Assembly: GCF_020184175.1 (NCBI RefSeq)
Contig: NC_065533.1
Location: 54,722,351-54,786,350 of the forward strand
Source: Aphis gossypii
Lineage: Eukaryota; Arthropoda; Insecta; Hemiptera; Aphididae
Reading direction: 5' to 3'
Length of the DNA stretch: 64,000 nucleotides
A program made the position numbers and the translations under genes. The notes beneath the pieces are model-generated. The model made no database searches. It was not told the DNA's origin and was given only the letters and a program-made list of their open reading frames with translations. The first letter of the stretch is position 1, and the number at the start of each line of letters is the position of its first letter. Below are positions 10,707 to 24,356 of the stretch, piece after piece.

Positions 10707-13700
10707 CTCTGTGTACGTGTGTGTATTTATTTTTGTAATTTTTAATACACTATACCCTCTATTCTACTCTATAATATAATATTTAAATATTATATGATAT
10801 ATACATAATCGTCTAAGTTGTTTGTAGGTATGCTTTGTGTAATCGCAATGTTTCTTACGTATAAATATATCAATACGTATGGTAGGATACACATAGAATT
10901 AAAAAAAAAATATTTTTATATTTTATACTGTACACAGTGCTCAGTGTACATTGATACATTGGACACATTATTTTCATACATAACACTAACTTATTTTGTA
11001 GTATATAAGTACCTGTGTACGTGTACAACTGTCATGTAAATATAATATAATATGCGACATATTATTATAATATATGCTTTTACGTATAGGTATATTGGTA
11101 TATACGTAAACGTAGTGGTGTGCTCAACATTTTTGAAATGGAGAGCACAGATATTAAGTACAACCAGTATAATGAGGGTCTTATATAATATAATTTGTGT
11201 TCTTCTCGTAATAAATGTTTAGATTTCGATAATAATTGGACTATATAATGAAAAATAGCACTTTTTCATGCTGTGATTCTTCTACATGCCTATTTCTTCA
11301 CGACTATATCTGCTCGTGAGTCTACGATGTCTACTCGTAAGTATTTTCATAATACTAAGACTCTTTCAAATGACAGATATTTTATTGGCATAGCGTTTTG
11401 TACCATGTATGCGTGTACAACACAATAATATTATGTATCTGTAAATACGAACACGTATTTTATATCGTACGCAGCTCACAATACTTTTTACAATCGGTAC
11501 TGTACGTGGTCCGCAGTGACCCTACAACAGGCCCATATATCACGGTTTATTTTCAAATCGGCAGTATATCGATCTATACTGATTGTTAGACCGACGAAGC
11601 CCCAGACCGCTCAGACCACGGCCACGTCATATTGTTACCGCCACGCAACACTTGGCAATTGTACTTGTACGACTGCAGCTATGTAGTCATTTTCGTTTGT
11701 CACGTATTCGTATTTCGTGCCATATGACAGCTGCTTTAATATAATGAATTATCGTTATAAGTTATAACTTATAACTAATTAAATTTAAAATAACAACTCG
11801 AGTAATTTAAGTGTAATATTGTATAAAATCGAATGAATTTATTATAGGATCTATACAAGGTTGGGTTGTAGGTGGCATCCTCTCGTAATGAATTGTGTTT
11901 CCAAGACGAGGTCTCTTTTCAATCATCGCATACACTTAATGTCATATAATATAAAAATCACAATCTCTTTCTTAAACAATACCTAATAATAACTATTATA
12001 CGTGTAACCTTTTTTTTTTATATATATTATATACATTTCACTATTCAAAAGTTCATTCCCGCTACGGCTACAATGTCACAAATTATTTTAATGTCGACGA
12101 GTTGGCTCTATCGATATCGTTCCCGCCACCGCAACCGCCGCGGAGTGTGCAACAGTTTATTATACCTACTTATATAAACCTATAATAATACCTATGTCTT
12201 AATAATTTTTACTCGCGAGTTGACATTTGATTGCCTACAGCTATTGCATTATGTTTTATCTAATATCTAATTAAAGGTCTATGCTTACAAATGTATACTT
12301 TTATTTAATCTATAAAAGATCAATAATTATTTATAATGTGATAATGATAATAATAATTATTATAATGATTGCATTTTTAAACTTTCTGCACTCCTATTTT
12401 TGTTTGTGTTACCTTTATCAACAGATTTATACATCTAAATATCTAATGTAATATGTTTTCACCTCTATCTAATATTCAATAAAATGCATTGATTCTAAAT
12501 ATTCGTTAATTTATCTAATTCCAATTAATAAAAAAATTAAATATCTTTGATTGATTATTGTCCTTATAGAGTCGCTCCAAAGTTTTTAAGGGTACCTAAT
12601 TTTTTGCGTGCGACTCCCTCAATTATCATCATAAGATATATGATAAAAAAAAGACGATGAGCTTTACAAAATGTTTGCAAATGTGGCCCAACGAAGGTCA
12701 TTCAAATTCGTTGTATAGCTGATGTAGTGCTAACTTTAAATCTTCACTCTTCAATGTATATATATAAAAAAAAAATAATAATAACGACAGCTATATTTAA
12801 GGGATACAATTTTAAATAATGAATATTTTAAATAAATAATAACAAAAGTATAGAATATTCAAATGCCTCGTGGGTAATAAATAATAATTAATAATCAATA
12901 ATTATGAGATATTAAATAGCCGCCGGCCGACTCTGCTACGCCGTGTCAACACAATTGACATGATAAAGAATTAATTACTAACTCTAATAAAAATAAAAAT
13001 AATCATTCAGATATCAGTCAGGCATATGTATTACATGTAATTTAAAATAGTGTTTCTCAATCAGTGGTCCACAAATTTACTTTGTTGGGTACTGGGTAGA
13101 CGACAATCTAAAAAAAAAATTAAGTATGGTATAATATATATAGGTATCGACGGTAATAAATAATCAATTTTATCATTCATTTTTTATATAATATAATGTC
13201 TACTGAATAATGATATAAATGATTACTTAATAAATTATGTTAAATTAGATTATTTTTAAATTTAAATTTGTTTTTTATTTATCTTATTATTATTAGTTTA
13301 TAACAAACAGTGACCAATCAAAAACATTTTTGGATCCAATTTCGGGTCTCGAACCTATAAGTCTGGTCATTCGGGAACAAGCTGATTTAAATAATATTTT
13401 TTGTTTCTTCGAATTTGAATAAAATATATTAATAATCACGAATTAAAATTCAATAAAATTATTAATTATTATTTATTAGTTAGTTATTGAATGTTTTGTA
13501 AATTAAAATAAGTATTCAGTAATTCGAAAAAATTGGTTAATCATGAATCATGATAAATAACACAACATTTTCAAGTGGCTGAAATGGCTGAATAATTTAA
13601 ATGTGGTTAAAATAAAATCAAATATCCAAAACGGTACTTTCCGAACTTAATAGCTAATGTTTTTTAGTGACATTTTATTGAAAATATATTTATATTATTT

Positions 13701-15939
13701 TACTTATAAAGTATCGTATATATGCCGATCGCTTCAGACGTATAAACTATTTAAAACATACAATAATAATTAAAGGTTAACACTTTATTCGCTGTTTTGT
13801 CCAACAGTGTCACAGGTGACCGCATCAAGGACCACAATTTGTCTATTCCTATAACTTATATAATATTATTATTTAACTTAGTTTAAATTATACTATATCT
13901 ACAAAAACTTAATGACTAAGCCTTAATATTTCATACATATTTTAGTATTTACTTAACCTAGTTAATAGTTTTAATATCAATAATGTTTATGTTAAAATAT
14001 TATGGATGAAACAACATTAGTTGTAATTGATTTTAATACCTGTTATTTTTGTGACATCTATCTAAAAGTAAAAAAAAAAAAAAACGTTCATACACATCTT
14101 ATTCATATATAAGTAGTTTTTGTAATTTAATAAAAAATACTTCTATATAAAAATGTATTACGCTTGTAATAGAATATTAGCATTATTAACTACATCGTAC
14201 TCGTTATAGCATTTTATTTAAATAACTTAAGTTATTTAAATTCGTAATATGTAGGACGTAGGTAAATATTTCACACAAAAAGTTTTAAATGAACTAAATA
14301 AGTATATTAATAAATAATTTTTTTTTACTTTTATAAAATATGCATGTACCTTTATATTTTATAATATGTATAAAAATGAGTCTATAAAAAGAATATATAC
14401 ACTTGTGGACTTATGTGTTATGTATACTAATATAGAATATATAGGCTGGTCACAAGTTGTAGTTCTCCATAATTTATAGGTGTCTTGTGACCTGTTACCC
14501 AATCAAATCATTAAATACTATGCACCATATTGTAATTTAAAGTCAAGACAAGAAATTGTATTATATTGTTCAATTTTAAAAATATTAATATACCGACGCA
14601 GGAACATTTAGAGATAAAGACTATTCACATACTTTCAATGCAATCGCTTTTAAATTACAATCCTTAGGAGCAATATGGAAATGTATAAAAATTGAAATTA
14701 AGCTTAGAAATACATATTTGTTATAGAGGCAGTTTTATTTTCACGCGAGAGTGTTGTTAACAAGTTATTAATAATATACCTTAATTAATTGATCGTTTAT
14801 ATTCGATTTATAAGACGTCTAAAAATGAATTAAACTATAGGTACGAATATCTACTATAGGTATATACTATTAATTCTTATTTACATTTTAGAATTTATAT
14901 TATTGAATATTTTTAACATATAACACTGCTATATTACACGAGTATTGTAAAAGACGATCGGTAGTATACCGTATACGAAAAACATTCAAACACAATCTTA
15001 ACGCATAATATAGTGTGTGAAAAGGACCGGTTTTGTTACAATATAGGTTAGAAAATACTTGAAATTTAAAAGGAATTTTTTGTTAAGATCGGGTACGGGG
15101 ATGAGGGGGCGAATGATGGTTTCGAAAAGAATGTGCATTCTATCGAGTAAGTATACTCGGCTTATTTATTCTTTTATGTTATAAACGATACCTACGTGCC
15201 CTTATTGACACCAGCTGCTGACACACACAGAGAGTAATGTAAAAAAAAAAATACACTGTAAAATGTAGAATTGAATGTCTCCGAGAAAAAAAAAGAAATC
15301 TACAGTAAAATAAATATGTTTTGAACATTTTCACGATATTCTAAATTCAACGAAATACTTTAAAGTATATAGGTACCTATGGTCGTGTACTGTGCAGTAT
15401 ATAAATCTAAAAAGACTTACGGTTTTTGGGCTTTTCGTTAATACTCATTTAAGCTAATTTATCGTTGTACACATACACCCATTTTATATCGCCAAGATGT
15501 ATTATGATTATTTATGAACATCATAATATTGGCCGCATTATTGGCATTCCATTTTCCTATTTGAAATGTAACATCATATTGTTACGACTATTTATACGCT
15601 TAACTGCTTAAGTGCAACTAGAATTGAAATGATTTTATAATAATATACAAGCACCTTATGCATTAACTAAAGATTTTATTATAACTACTTTTAGTAAAGT
15701 TTTAGTATCTATGGTTCTGTAAAGTGGTGTCTAGTGTCACAGTGTGTTGACGACTTAAACTCTTTAATATGAGCGTAGAAAGTTCTGACGGCTATTTGGA
15801 ACAGGCAGTCCTAAGCCTGTCAAAGTAAGAAGGGAAATGTGAGCTCTAAATTTCCGATACTAAGAATCTTCGTCACATGTAGCCAAAATAGATGTGCGCA
15901 ATCGAGTTGTAGTCATTAAAGGATTAATTTATCAAAATA
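10707..15939. other. AT-rich intergenic DNA, no gene supported
   Basis: About 5.2 kb without a codon-like frame. Short hAT-like terminal words occur at about 13049 (agtgtttctcaatcagtggtcc). Slightly GC-richer patches occur near 11.5-11.7 kb and 12.1 kb. None could be turned into a feature with both ends. Confidence 0.5.
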
Positions 15940-16727
15940 AATTTCAAATGATTATATTGTTATAATATTATATTACAATAAAAAACTAAATTGTTGATGC
16001 GTTTGTCTTTGAAATATACTAATAATATGTGTTCATATACTGAATATATGTTTGTATGTGTGTATGTATATTGCATATACATACTTATGTGTGCCCATGT
16101 GTGTGTGTGTGTGTGTGTGTGTGTGGCTCGGTGTGGATGTATCTATAATCTATATATATAGTCGTTATTTGCCCCGTAGAAATATTGAATTCTCCCGAAA
16201 AACAACGTCGTAAGAATTTTCAACATCATATTATAATATTATATTCGACGCATAGCACACGTCACGCACACACGGTTTTAAATTGAACCATAAATTATTA
16301 TAATATATTATTATGATATATTTCTATTATATTTGTAAGTGCAGATGCTATACGTGTCTACGACACTACATATTACATAGAGATGTAGAATATCGAAAGC
16401 GTATTTAATGAGTTTGATAATTCTCAGTTAAGTAGTAATTAATAAATTATACCCATCACGTATAAATGTTTAGTAAAAACACAATAACGCATATATTTTG
16501 TATTTGATATCTACCGAAAATACGGTTACAAAGGTCATGCAGAGGATAAACTTATTTTTGTTATAATAATGATTAATCGTTTTAATTGCTTGTTGCAATA
16601 TTATTCGATTAAATGACTAATATTTATCAAACATCTCAATAGAGATATAATATATCTATATTGAGTAGTATAGATTAAGTAAATAAATTTTTAGCTGTAA
16701 CTGAAGGATTAAACGATAAAAAAAAGA
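15940..16727. repeat. Tandem duplication, first copy
   Basis: This ~0.8 kb stretch runs from 'aaatgattatatt...' through a (TG)n tract to 'gatatctaccgaaaatacgg' and on to about 16650. The same order of landmarks recurs in the same orientation starting at 16728, with the (TG)n block at ~16871 and the 'gatatctaccgaaaatacgg' block at ~18605. The copies are clearly diverged. Confidence 0.65.
16098..16125 (+). repeat. (TG)14 microsatellite
   Basis: Uninterrupted TG dinucleotides, 14 units, inside the first copy of the local duplication. Confidence 0.95.
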
Positions 16728-16870
16728 CAAATGATTATATTACAATATATATACGATATACCTAAATATACAATAAAATTATATTCGAAAAATAAAACTA
16801 AATCGTTGATGAGTTTGTAATATGTTTTCATATACAACTGTATACATGTATGTGTGTATATATGTGTGCC

Positions 16871-16892
16871 TGTGTGTGTGTGTGTGTGTGTG
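16871..16892 (+). repeat. (TG)11 microsatellite
   Basis: Eleven TG units followed by a single C interruption and more TG. It is the counterpart of the tract at 16098-16125. Confidence 0.95.
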
Positions 16893-17007
16893 CGTGTGTG
16901 AACCTAACCTGTGTGATTGCGGTTCGGTGTGGGTGATCGTTCGTTCCATAGAATTCTGCAGAAAAAGAGCGTCGACACAATAATAAAATGCCACAATATG
17001 CTATTAA

Positions 17008-17427
17008 GAGGATGTCAGCGCACTATTCGTTTTCTCTCTCTGGCTCACGTGCAACGTAGACAAAACGCATTTACGCAGAATCATTTTTTTTCTATATTTT
17101 TAAGTTATCTTAGAGTAAAATCACTCATTACAAAAAAGATAGATAATAATGTTTTTGAGGGAATGACATATCTATTTTATATTTTATTGTTATTTGACTT
17201 TCAAAATAAACAAAATAATGTTATAAATTTAAACGATGTTTAACTTGTTTTGAGACCATATTTTTACCAATCGATATGTCATTCCCTCAAAAATATTATT
17301 CTCTATCTTTTTTGTAATAGGTGTTTTTATTCTAAGGTTACTTAAAATCATAGAAAAAATGATTCTGCGTAAATGTATTTAGTCTATGTTTCCAGAAGGA
17401 GAAAACAAATAGTGCACTGACATCCTC
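17008..17427. mobile_element. Palindromic MITE flanked by TTAA
   Basis: This 420-bp element has inverted termini of about 165 bp. The left end starts GAGGATGTCAGCGCACTATT and the right end, in reverse complement, starts GAGGATGTCAGTGCACTATT. Pairing continues inward through gattctgcgtaaatg-type and 'tttttgagggaatgacatatc' sequence to a central loop of about 95 bases. TTAA stands directly outside both ends (17004-17007 and 17428-17431), as expected for a 4-bp target duplication. TTAA sites are used by piggyBac and by some Sola-type transposons; the GAG start fits the latter better, but I cannot assign the family from sequence alone. The frame at 16917-17243 runs into it by chance. Confidence 0.8.
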
Positions 17428-17559
17428 TTAAAGAAATTATATCAAATAGTTATATTCTTACTCATATAATATATGTATATATCACGCGGTACACTGAGCC
17501 ATATAATATAACCTGTTACAACTTATAAATATATTATATTTAAGTATAATAATAGGTAT

Positions 17560-18084
17560 CAGGGTCGTCATTTCATTTTTTTTTGGTACGCATAAATATT
17601 GAGTAGGCCACTATTTATTTTTTCTTGACATATTTGACATTATTATAATACTATAGTAGTATAATAATAATTATTAACACAATTAAAATAAAGTAAAATG
17701 ACATAATACAAGCAGTAAGCACTGAAAAACCTATAAATATCTAAATTTAATACAAATTGAAACTTCAACAGTCAAATTAAATAAAAACAATTAGCAATAT
17801 AAAGCAACACAATAGGTAGTTATGTACAAAATAAATCAGTAAAAATTGTGGTTACTAGTAATAATCATACAACGGTTGTATTGTGATCAATCAATCAATT
17901 TTTAACTATCATAATATTTACATATTAATGTATTATTTTAATATAATAATACAATTATAATTTTTATTTTTTTGTGATGTGGCCGAGCGGGCCGTGTGCA
18001 CATGGCACCTTGCGGGCCAAAAATTACAATTTAGAATTTTAGGTACGCAAATGTATACCCTGCGTACCGCAAATGACGCCCCTG
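17560..18084. mobile_element. hAT non-autonomous element with 8-bp target duplication
   Basis: The left end is CAGGGTCGTCATTT followed by GGTACGCA. The right end in reverse complement is CAGGGGCGTCATTTGCGGTACGCA. The flanking 8-mer ataggtat is present on both sides (17552-17559 and 18085-18092), a perfect hAT-type target-site duplication. The 525-bp body is AT-rich with one GC block (gtggccgagcgggccgtg, ~17980) and has no coding frame. This copy inserted into the second copy of the local duplication. Confidence 0.9.
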
Positions 18085-19379
18085 ATAGGTATATATAAGT
18101 ATCTATTACAGTTTTTTTAAATGTTATTACTTATTAGGCATACAGGAATACAGCATACTTTATAAAGTTAAAAATTATAACTATCTGTGTGTCAAATGAC
18201 AATTATATTTTTTTATGTTCTCAAAACTTATGTCACGCATATACCTATTAATTATTATAACATACATTTTATAAATCAAAGCAGGTAAACCATTCTCATC
18301 TGTCCGCTGTCGTTATTTTAAATAAATATAGTCTACTATAATATACGTCAGTGAATATAATAATGTGTAATATATATTATATTATCCAATGCATGCACAC
18401 ACGATTTTAAATTAAACTCTCAACTAGTGTAATGTATATTTGTATTATATTTGTGTGTGGTATGCGTTTTCGACACTACATAGAAATGTGTAGTATACTA
18501 TCGAAAACCAATTTAATTGGTTTGATAATTCTTAGTACATAGTAATTAATTACACCCATCATGATAAATGTATTGTAAATACAAAATAACGCGTATTCGT
18601 ATTCGATATCTACCGAAAATACGGCCAGAAAGGTCAGACAGAAGATTAACTGGTTTTTGTTATAATATTGATTATTTATTTAATAGCTTTTTGCCATGTT
18701 ATTCGAGTAGATTACAAATAATTCTTAAATATCTATATAAAATTTAATTTGATATTACAAACATCATTTTATTAGTGATTACTGATTAATATAATAGTAT
18801 AATACATTATTAGTGCTAAAGGTTAACTGTTATTGAAAAACATTTTTAGAATAGGATTTGGTTATTCTTACCTACCTACTATTTGGTTTTATGTTTTATT
18901 CTATTATGCTGTAATATCGATTATCAGTACAGAAGTTATTCTTATTGTAGTTAAAAAAAAAAAATAATAATAATAATAATAAAAAAAATCATTAGTCACA
19001 AATTTTTTTTATGAAATATGTCAATAATAGGTACCACCTAAATTTGCAAGTAATTTTATAGTTGAAAATTCATAATATCTTTAGTATTTAAATCAAAGAT
19101 TAAAAAAATTCAACACAGAGTTTTCCATAAGTTTTCCTTTAAATAACTCGAGAGTCATTAAAGGAAAAAAATGTTATGAGCGTTTGAATTTAAATTTCTT
19201 ATGAAATCCTATTACCATAACACGATTTATCCTTAAACGATTTTAAATATTTTTTATTACCTATTTAAAAAGTATAAGTCGTACTAGTCGTAAGATACTT
19301 GAATCTCTATGTTATATATTTTAAATCATTCAATTTTACCAGTACGATGTGATAACACTAGTGTAAAAGTAGTACAACA

Positions 19380-19620
19380 CGGCCGGTTCTGGGACCCCCC
19401 CCAGCTCACTTCAGCCCAACACATAGAGTCATCAAGCGCGGCTACCATTCCACTCCCTCAAACAATACTACGGTTCCCGTCCTTTCCCTCCGCCAGTTCA
19501 GCAGCTCACTGGGAATATCTGCGTTTCCCTTCTCTCCACACCCCCCAGACGTCACTGTGTCACCCGAATACCTCTTTCCCTTCCCCACGTCTACACGCGT
19601 GGTCAGGGCAAACTGCCTAC
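19380..19620 (+). other. C/T-rich composition island
   Basis: A ~240-base block with strong C+T bias on the plus strand (acccccccc, ctttccctccgcc, ttcccttctctccacacccccc), far from the AT-rich background. A 139-codon plus frame (19309-19728) crosses it, but it is serine/proline-rich without a domain and continues into low-complexity TA sequence. It could be a polypyrimidine repeat, an exon of an unseen transcript or part of a mobile element. Confidence 0.35.
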
Positions 19621-19945
19621 ATACATATTATATATATTATACTTATATACATGTATACATTTAACATACATATTGTATACATTCTACGGGGCCTCATCCA
19701 TGAGCCACCCTCTCCCGTTTATATATAATTGGACAGAATGTGTGCGTCGTCTGCAGGGTGGACCACCAATGTACATACCTAATATATACATACATATAAT
19801 ATATACAGGGTGTAACTAGTCTGTTTGACAAATACATCAGTAATAGTGCAAATGTAATAATGTGAAATAGATGAGTATATAGTAATATTAATACCTATAT
19901 ATCAATATACCTAATGTCCTAATACCTATATGGCTATATATAATT

Positions 19946-20092
19946 CAGGGGTGGCCAACTTTTAAATCGACTTAAGAAAAAATAAGGTCGTTAATAATCA
20001 AAATTATATAAATATACTTATTATTTATATACATTTATTTTTTTTAGAATATTATCGAAATCGTGTCGCGATAGACTTGTTGACCACCCTTA
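19946..20092. mobile_element. Degenerate short hAT-like element
   Basis: The left terminus CAGGGGTGGCCAAC is matched by GTTGACCACCCTTA at ~20078-20091 (three mismatches to a perfect inverted partner). The flanking 8-mers do not match, so the ends are damaged or the pairing is fortuitous. Confidence 0.35.
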
Positions 20093-23000
20093 CTATATAT
20101 TATAATATATTAGTATAATTATGCGCATAACATATATACTATCTTTTTATAATATCACTTAGTCGTTATTGTGTAAGTCATCTATAGTACTCTCATTCGT
20201 AGGTACATATGTTCAGCTGTATTACGTGTTTTTACGAAATTTATCACGCACAGAGTTTGAAAATTAAATATTAGAAAATATGACAGAGACGTTGAACATT
20301 ATTGAGCTCCGAAAACCGTGCGATTCGTACATTATTAACGCATTCGTCGAAAAACCTATTTTTGTGTAGGTATTATATTATACATTTAATATATTATTAT
20401 CGATTAAATCTGTAGAGCTGATTTCACTGTGTTTTACGGCACACAAATAAATTTTTGCTAGTCTTGAGGGATACATATGATGGGGGAATTCAGGGTTATT
20501 CGCTCATTCCTATAACATAATGTATATAGGTATTATTATGAGTGCAGGACGTTCAGAATAACGAAGTATACTTGTATTATACATAGTATATACACAATAG
20601 TACATACCTAGAAGTATATATTATACTATGTATGTATATATGTATTATATATATATATAGGTGGTCCGACCTGTTGACGCGCACGTTCCGTTACGGTGGA
20701 GTACGATTGCGCACGTTTTCGGGTGTACGATTGAACGTGAAATTGAATGTAATCGAAGTGACGTAGATAGCGGGTAGGCCTGGCCACTGATGCGACGTTG
20801 CATCATTAGTTGTTATTAATATACTGTAAACATACACTGTTTTATACAGCACCTCCTTCTGGCATATTATCCTGCATCTTTCAGCTGTCTGATGTATTGA
20901 CATGTGTACACATTCACTACTTATAAATAACTTCCCCTTTCCAAATCTACATTATTGCAAATTTTATTTTCTATTTTAAAAAATAAAAATAAAATTGTAT
21001 TAAATACGTAATGTGTTGTTTGGTATCAACAATAACAAGTAATAAATATTCTACTATAGTAACGTAGTAACTTAAGATTTATCGTGCACCTATATATTTG
21101 ACGAAGTTTCCTAGAATTCTAAGAAGTAACTTAAGTAGGTACTTTTTACTTAAAAAATATAATATAGCGCAAGCAAAAAAAAGTACGATTACTACTTGTA
21201 TACGCTTAAAAATGTATAACGCCGAAAAGGAACGCGCCTCATTGTAGGTACCGTGTCCTCCGTCGAATTATATAGGTAGAATACAACATTTCCCTTATAT
21301 TTTATAATGTCGTACTATATTAAAATATAGTGTAAAGTTATTAACACATATAATACCAAAATATTTTTGTGAGCATAAAAATCGGGAAAAAATACGCCGG
21401 AGCGCACGTGTAAGTATTGTCTGCACAATCTTCTCTGTAAAAGACCTGCAAAAGAGAAATCGCAGTGGGCTCCGAGTACAATAAGTCCTTTTCGGTCTTA
21501 GTGCGGATAGCCAACGACGTGTGTGGGTTTGTCGGCAGATGTTTTTCTCTTCTTCGTAACATTACTATCGTTTATTGTCTGCATCGTCCGACCGGTTTTA
21601 TTGTCATTATATGTACCCTTATAATGGTTTTCGTACACGTATTGATCATGTATATATTTTAAAAATGTCACTTTTAATCTTGACGAAGGTTCACGTCGCC
21701 GAGGGTGTTGGCGGCAGTAAGTCGGGACCACGGGGAAAAATGGAACTTCACTGTAAAATCGACAATAAATCTTGTATGTCTATAAAATGGAAACAACAAT
21801 ATTCTTTTTTGGTTATATTTTATTCTAGACGGTACAAATGGAAAAGGCTGTTAGCGAGTTACTGATCAATATATATCTACAGAACCGGCGCGCGGCGCCG
21901 ATATGTCGCCTTGCATTAAAATACCTACTTGGCCGTTCAGGTAGACAGACAATGTAAGGTGCGGTTGGGTACAGAATAAGTAATAGGTAATGGTAGGTAG
22001 GTATGTGTTTTCTGTTAAATATTGTAGAGAGAAAAATATTTTTACCATTAAACATTATTTCATGTAAAAATAAATTTGAAATCCGCTATGCAGTATGCTG
22101 AAAAAAGTGTTGCAGACAATCATTGACGGCCATATCATCTGTCGACTACTGCTCGAATAACAAATAAAAATACATAATAGAATAATATTATTTAAAAAAA
22201 ACTTTTCAGTGCGAGATGTCTTTTCAAATGAATATAGTGTAGCCACATTGTTGTATTTTCTTTGTCGTGTAATAGAATTAAAATTGACTAGAATTGAATG
22301 CAATATAGAATACAGATTTTATTAATCATAATGTATTATAATTGTTTAAGTTTATTATTTTTTAAATTTTTTGTTAGATTTGTCATCTTTTAATTTGTTA
22401 CAATAATACGAAATCTATATAGATCTAAATGTATACATTCAGAAAAAACTATACGGATTCGTCTTAATGGCTTACAAATAAGTTTTGCTACTTTACAAGT
22501 TATAATTTTCACAATACATGAAAGCATATACGTATACAAGGTACTGTTGTGTATTACCGGGAAGTTTTATATTTTGTTGAGTATCATAGAATATTTTGGT
22601 TTTGAACATTCGGAAAATATACGTTATACGTTACATCATAAGACGATAGCTGTACTTTTAGATCCGTGATTGTTGTCGACGGGAGACATGAATGCTCAGT
22701 ACAATATTGCAGGTTAGGATTTATAGGTTATTTTAGTTTTGAAAACGGTTAAATGTAGTTACTTACCCAAGTATGAACTGTTTCATCGGACTTTGGCTGT
22801 AATTTTTATGACTAAACAATTTAATTTTTTGATTCAACCACTTTTGCCGATTTTTTTGTTTTGTCCCAATAAATATCGACGAAAAGCAGGAAGATGACTA
22901 TCTCTTTTCGGTCGGCGTTCACACACTCGCTCCCTGACATTACACACCAATTCAAGTACACACATGTCCTTCGGCCAAAATATATATTTTTGTTTGTGAT

Positions 23001-24356
23001 TTATACGGATCGATATTTACAGCTCAGCAGAGCTGTACACTGTTGTATTAATGCGACAGCTGAAATCTTAACGATTTTACAAAGCCCCGAATGCCGCATT
23101 CATACATTCATACAATAATAGCATTCCAGATAAAGGTTCCTCTAGAAACGACTGCAGCTGTAACAACCCCCGTATAATATACAGTAAACATCTCAAATTT
23201 AAGTAACAGAAAAAAAAATAAGCCGACCCGATGATATAACAATAACGAGGGTGAAACTGCACGTTCTAACGATATTTGAATCATACATTATATATAAATC
23301 GTACAAATCCATATAATACGCATATATACGATAATATATATATATATATAATATAGTTATTATCTTAGTATACTACGCGTTTAACGCGTTTATAAATTAA
23401 ATATACATATATAGCATGTACCTGTGTAACTATATTTAACTAAATTTTTATTAACAATCAGTTGCGATTAGGAAATAGGAATCAACCGACGCCGTCGAAA
23501 AACGCGAGTGAGTGAATTGAGTGGATTGAATGGCGGAATAAGGAAAGGCGTTTTACGTCACCTTGGAATGATTAAAAAATAATGTTTTAGCATATTGACA
23601 CGTGTTAAAAATTGATTTGCGGGGAATGACTTTATTCCTTCCATATTTATAAAAGAGTTACCAAAATTTAAAATAAAACGAGGAAGAACTTTATAGGTGT
23701 TAAATTGTACCTATGTTATAATTTTTTTTTTTTATTAGCACTATACTCAATGATTTTTAATAGATAAAAGATAAAAATAATAAAAAGCCCAATGTTCTCA
23801 TCAAACCGATAACTTTAATTAATTGTATTTATACAAACGAAGTAATAAAACGCATATGGTTAAGTTCTTCTTTATGTGTTAAAAAATGTTGTTTATGTAT
23901 TAATTTATTATATTATGAATACAATGCGAGAAAAGCTGTTCTGCGTGAAACAGTTATTAGCACACTGTATTACCTAGATAGCAAAGAAATTTATTATTAA
24001 GATTGCATAAAAGTTTTTTTTTTTTTTATTAACGATTACAGTTAATGCATATAGTAAATCTGTAACATGCTTGCAACTTTTATTGGTCACAGTTTTAATA
24101 GACTCATTTAATTATAAATATGTATATAATGTTGTCGATATGTTTTTTAGCATATCGTTAATATTTGTCTAACGCATTAAAATTGATTAAATCATTGTTT
24201 GGAACCTACATGTAAACATAGGATAAGTGTTGATTTAAAATGCTTATATCATTTGCACAATATTTTATTCTTAATAATTATACCTAAAAAATGCAAATAT
24301 ATTGTATACAATATAATAGTGGTGTTTACATGCAATAATAAACCATTGCTTATTAT

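Larger units (their letters stand above)
16728..18760. repeat. Tandem duplication, second copy, interrupted by two transposons
   Basis: It begins with the same 'aaatgattatatta' and (TG)n landmarks as 15940-16130 and ends with the block 18340-18740. That block matches 16220-16650 (cacacacgattttaaatt, cgacactacata, tttgataattct, gatatctaccgaaaatacgg). The copy is expanded by the elements at 17008-17427 and 17560-18084 and by a few hundred extra bases. Confidence 0.6.
18761..24348. other. Intergenic DNA with a few composition islands, no gene supported
   Basis: The stretch is mostly AT-rich. Points of note: a poly-A/TAA tract at ~18955-18988; a dispersed-repeat word at ~19080-19180 ('gttttccataagtttt...actcgagagtc') similar to ~48950-49030; a C-rich island at 19380-19620; a hAT-like start CAGGGGTGGCCAAC at 19946 with a weak partner at ~20090; and moderately GC-rich patches at 20670-20780 and 21390-21940. 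Overlapping frames on both strands at 21.3-22.3 kb cancel each other and none shows a domain. Confidence 0.5.

Noticed and set aside
13049..13110. hAT-like terminus 'agtgtttctcaatcagtggtcc'
   Set aside because: Only one end is seen and the match is short; not enough to call an element.
19309..19728. 139-codon plus frame over the C-rich island
   Set aside because: Its length follows from low stop content in a C/T-rich block. The product has no recognisable domain and ends in TA-repeat translation.
21341..22303. Several overlapping frames of 60-96 codons on both strands
   Set aside because: They overlap on opposite strands with no domain, codon pattern or splice structure; chance frames in a slightly GC-richer patch.
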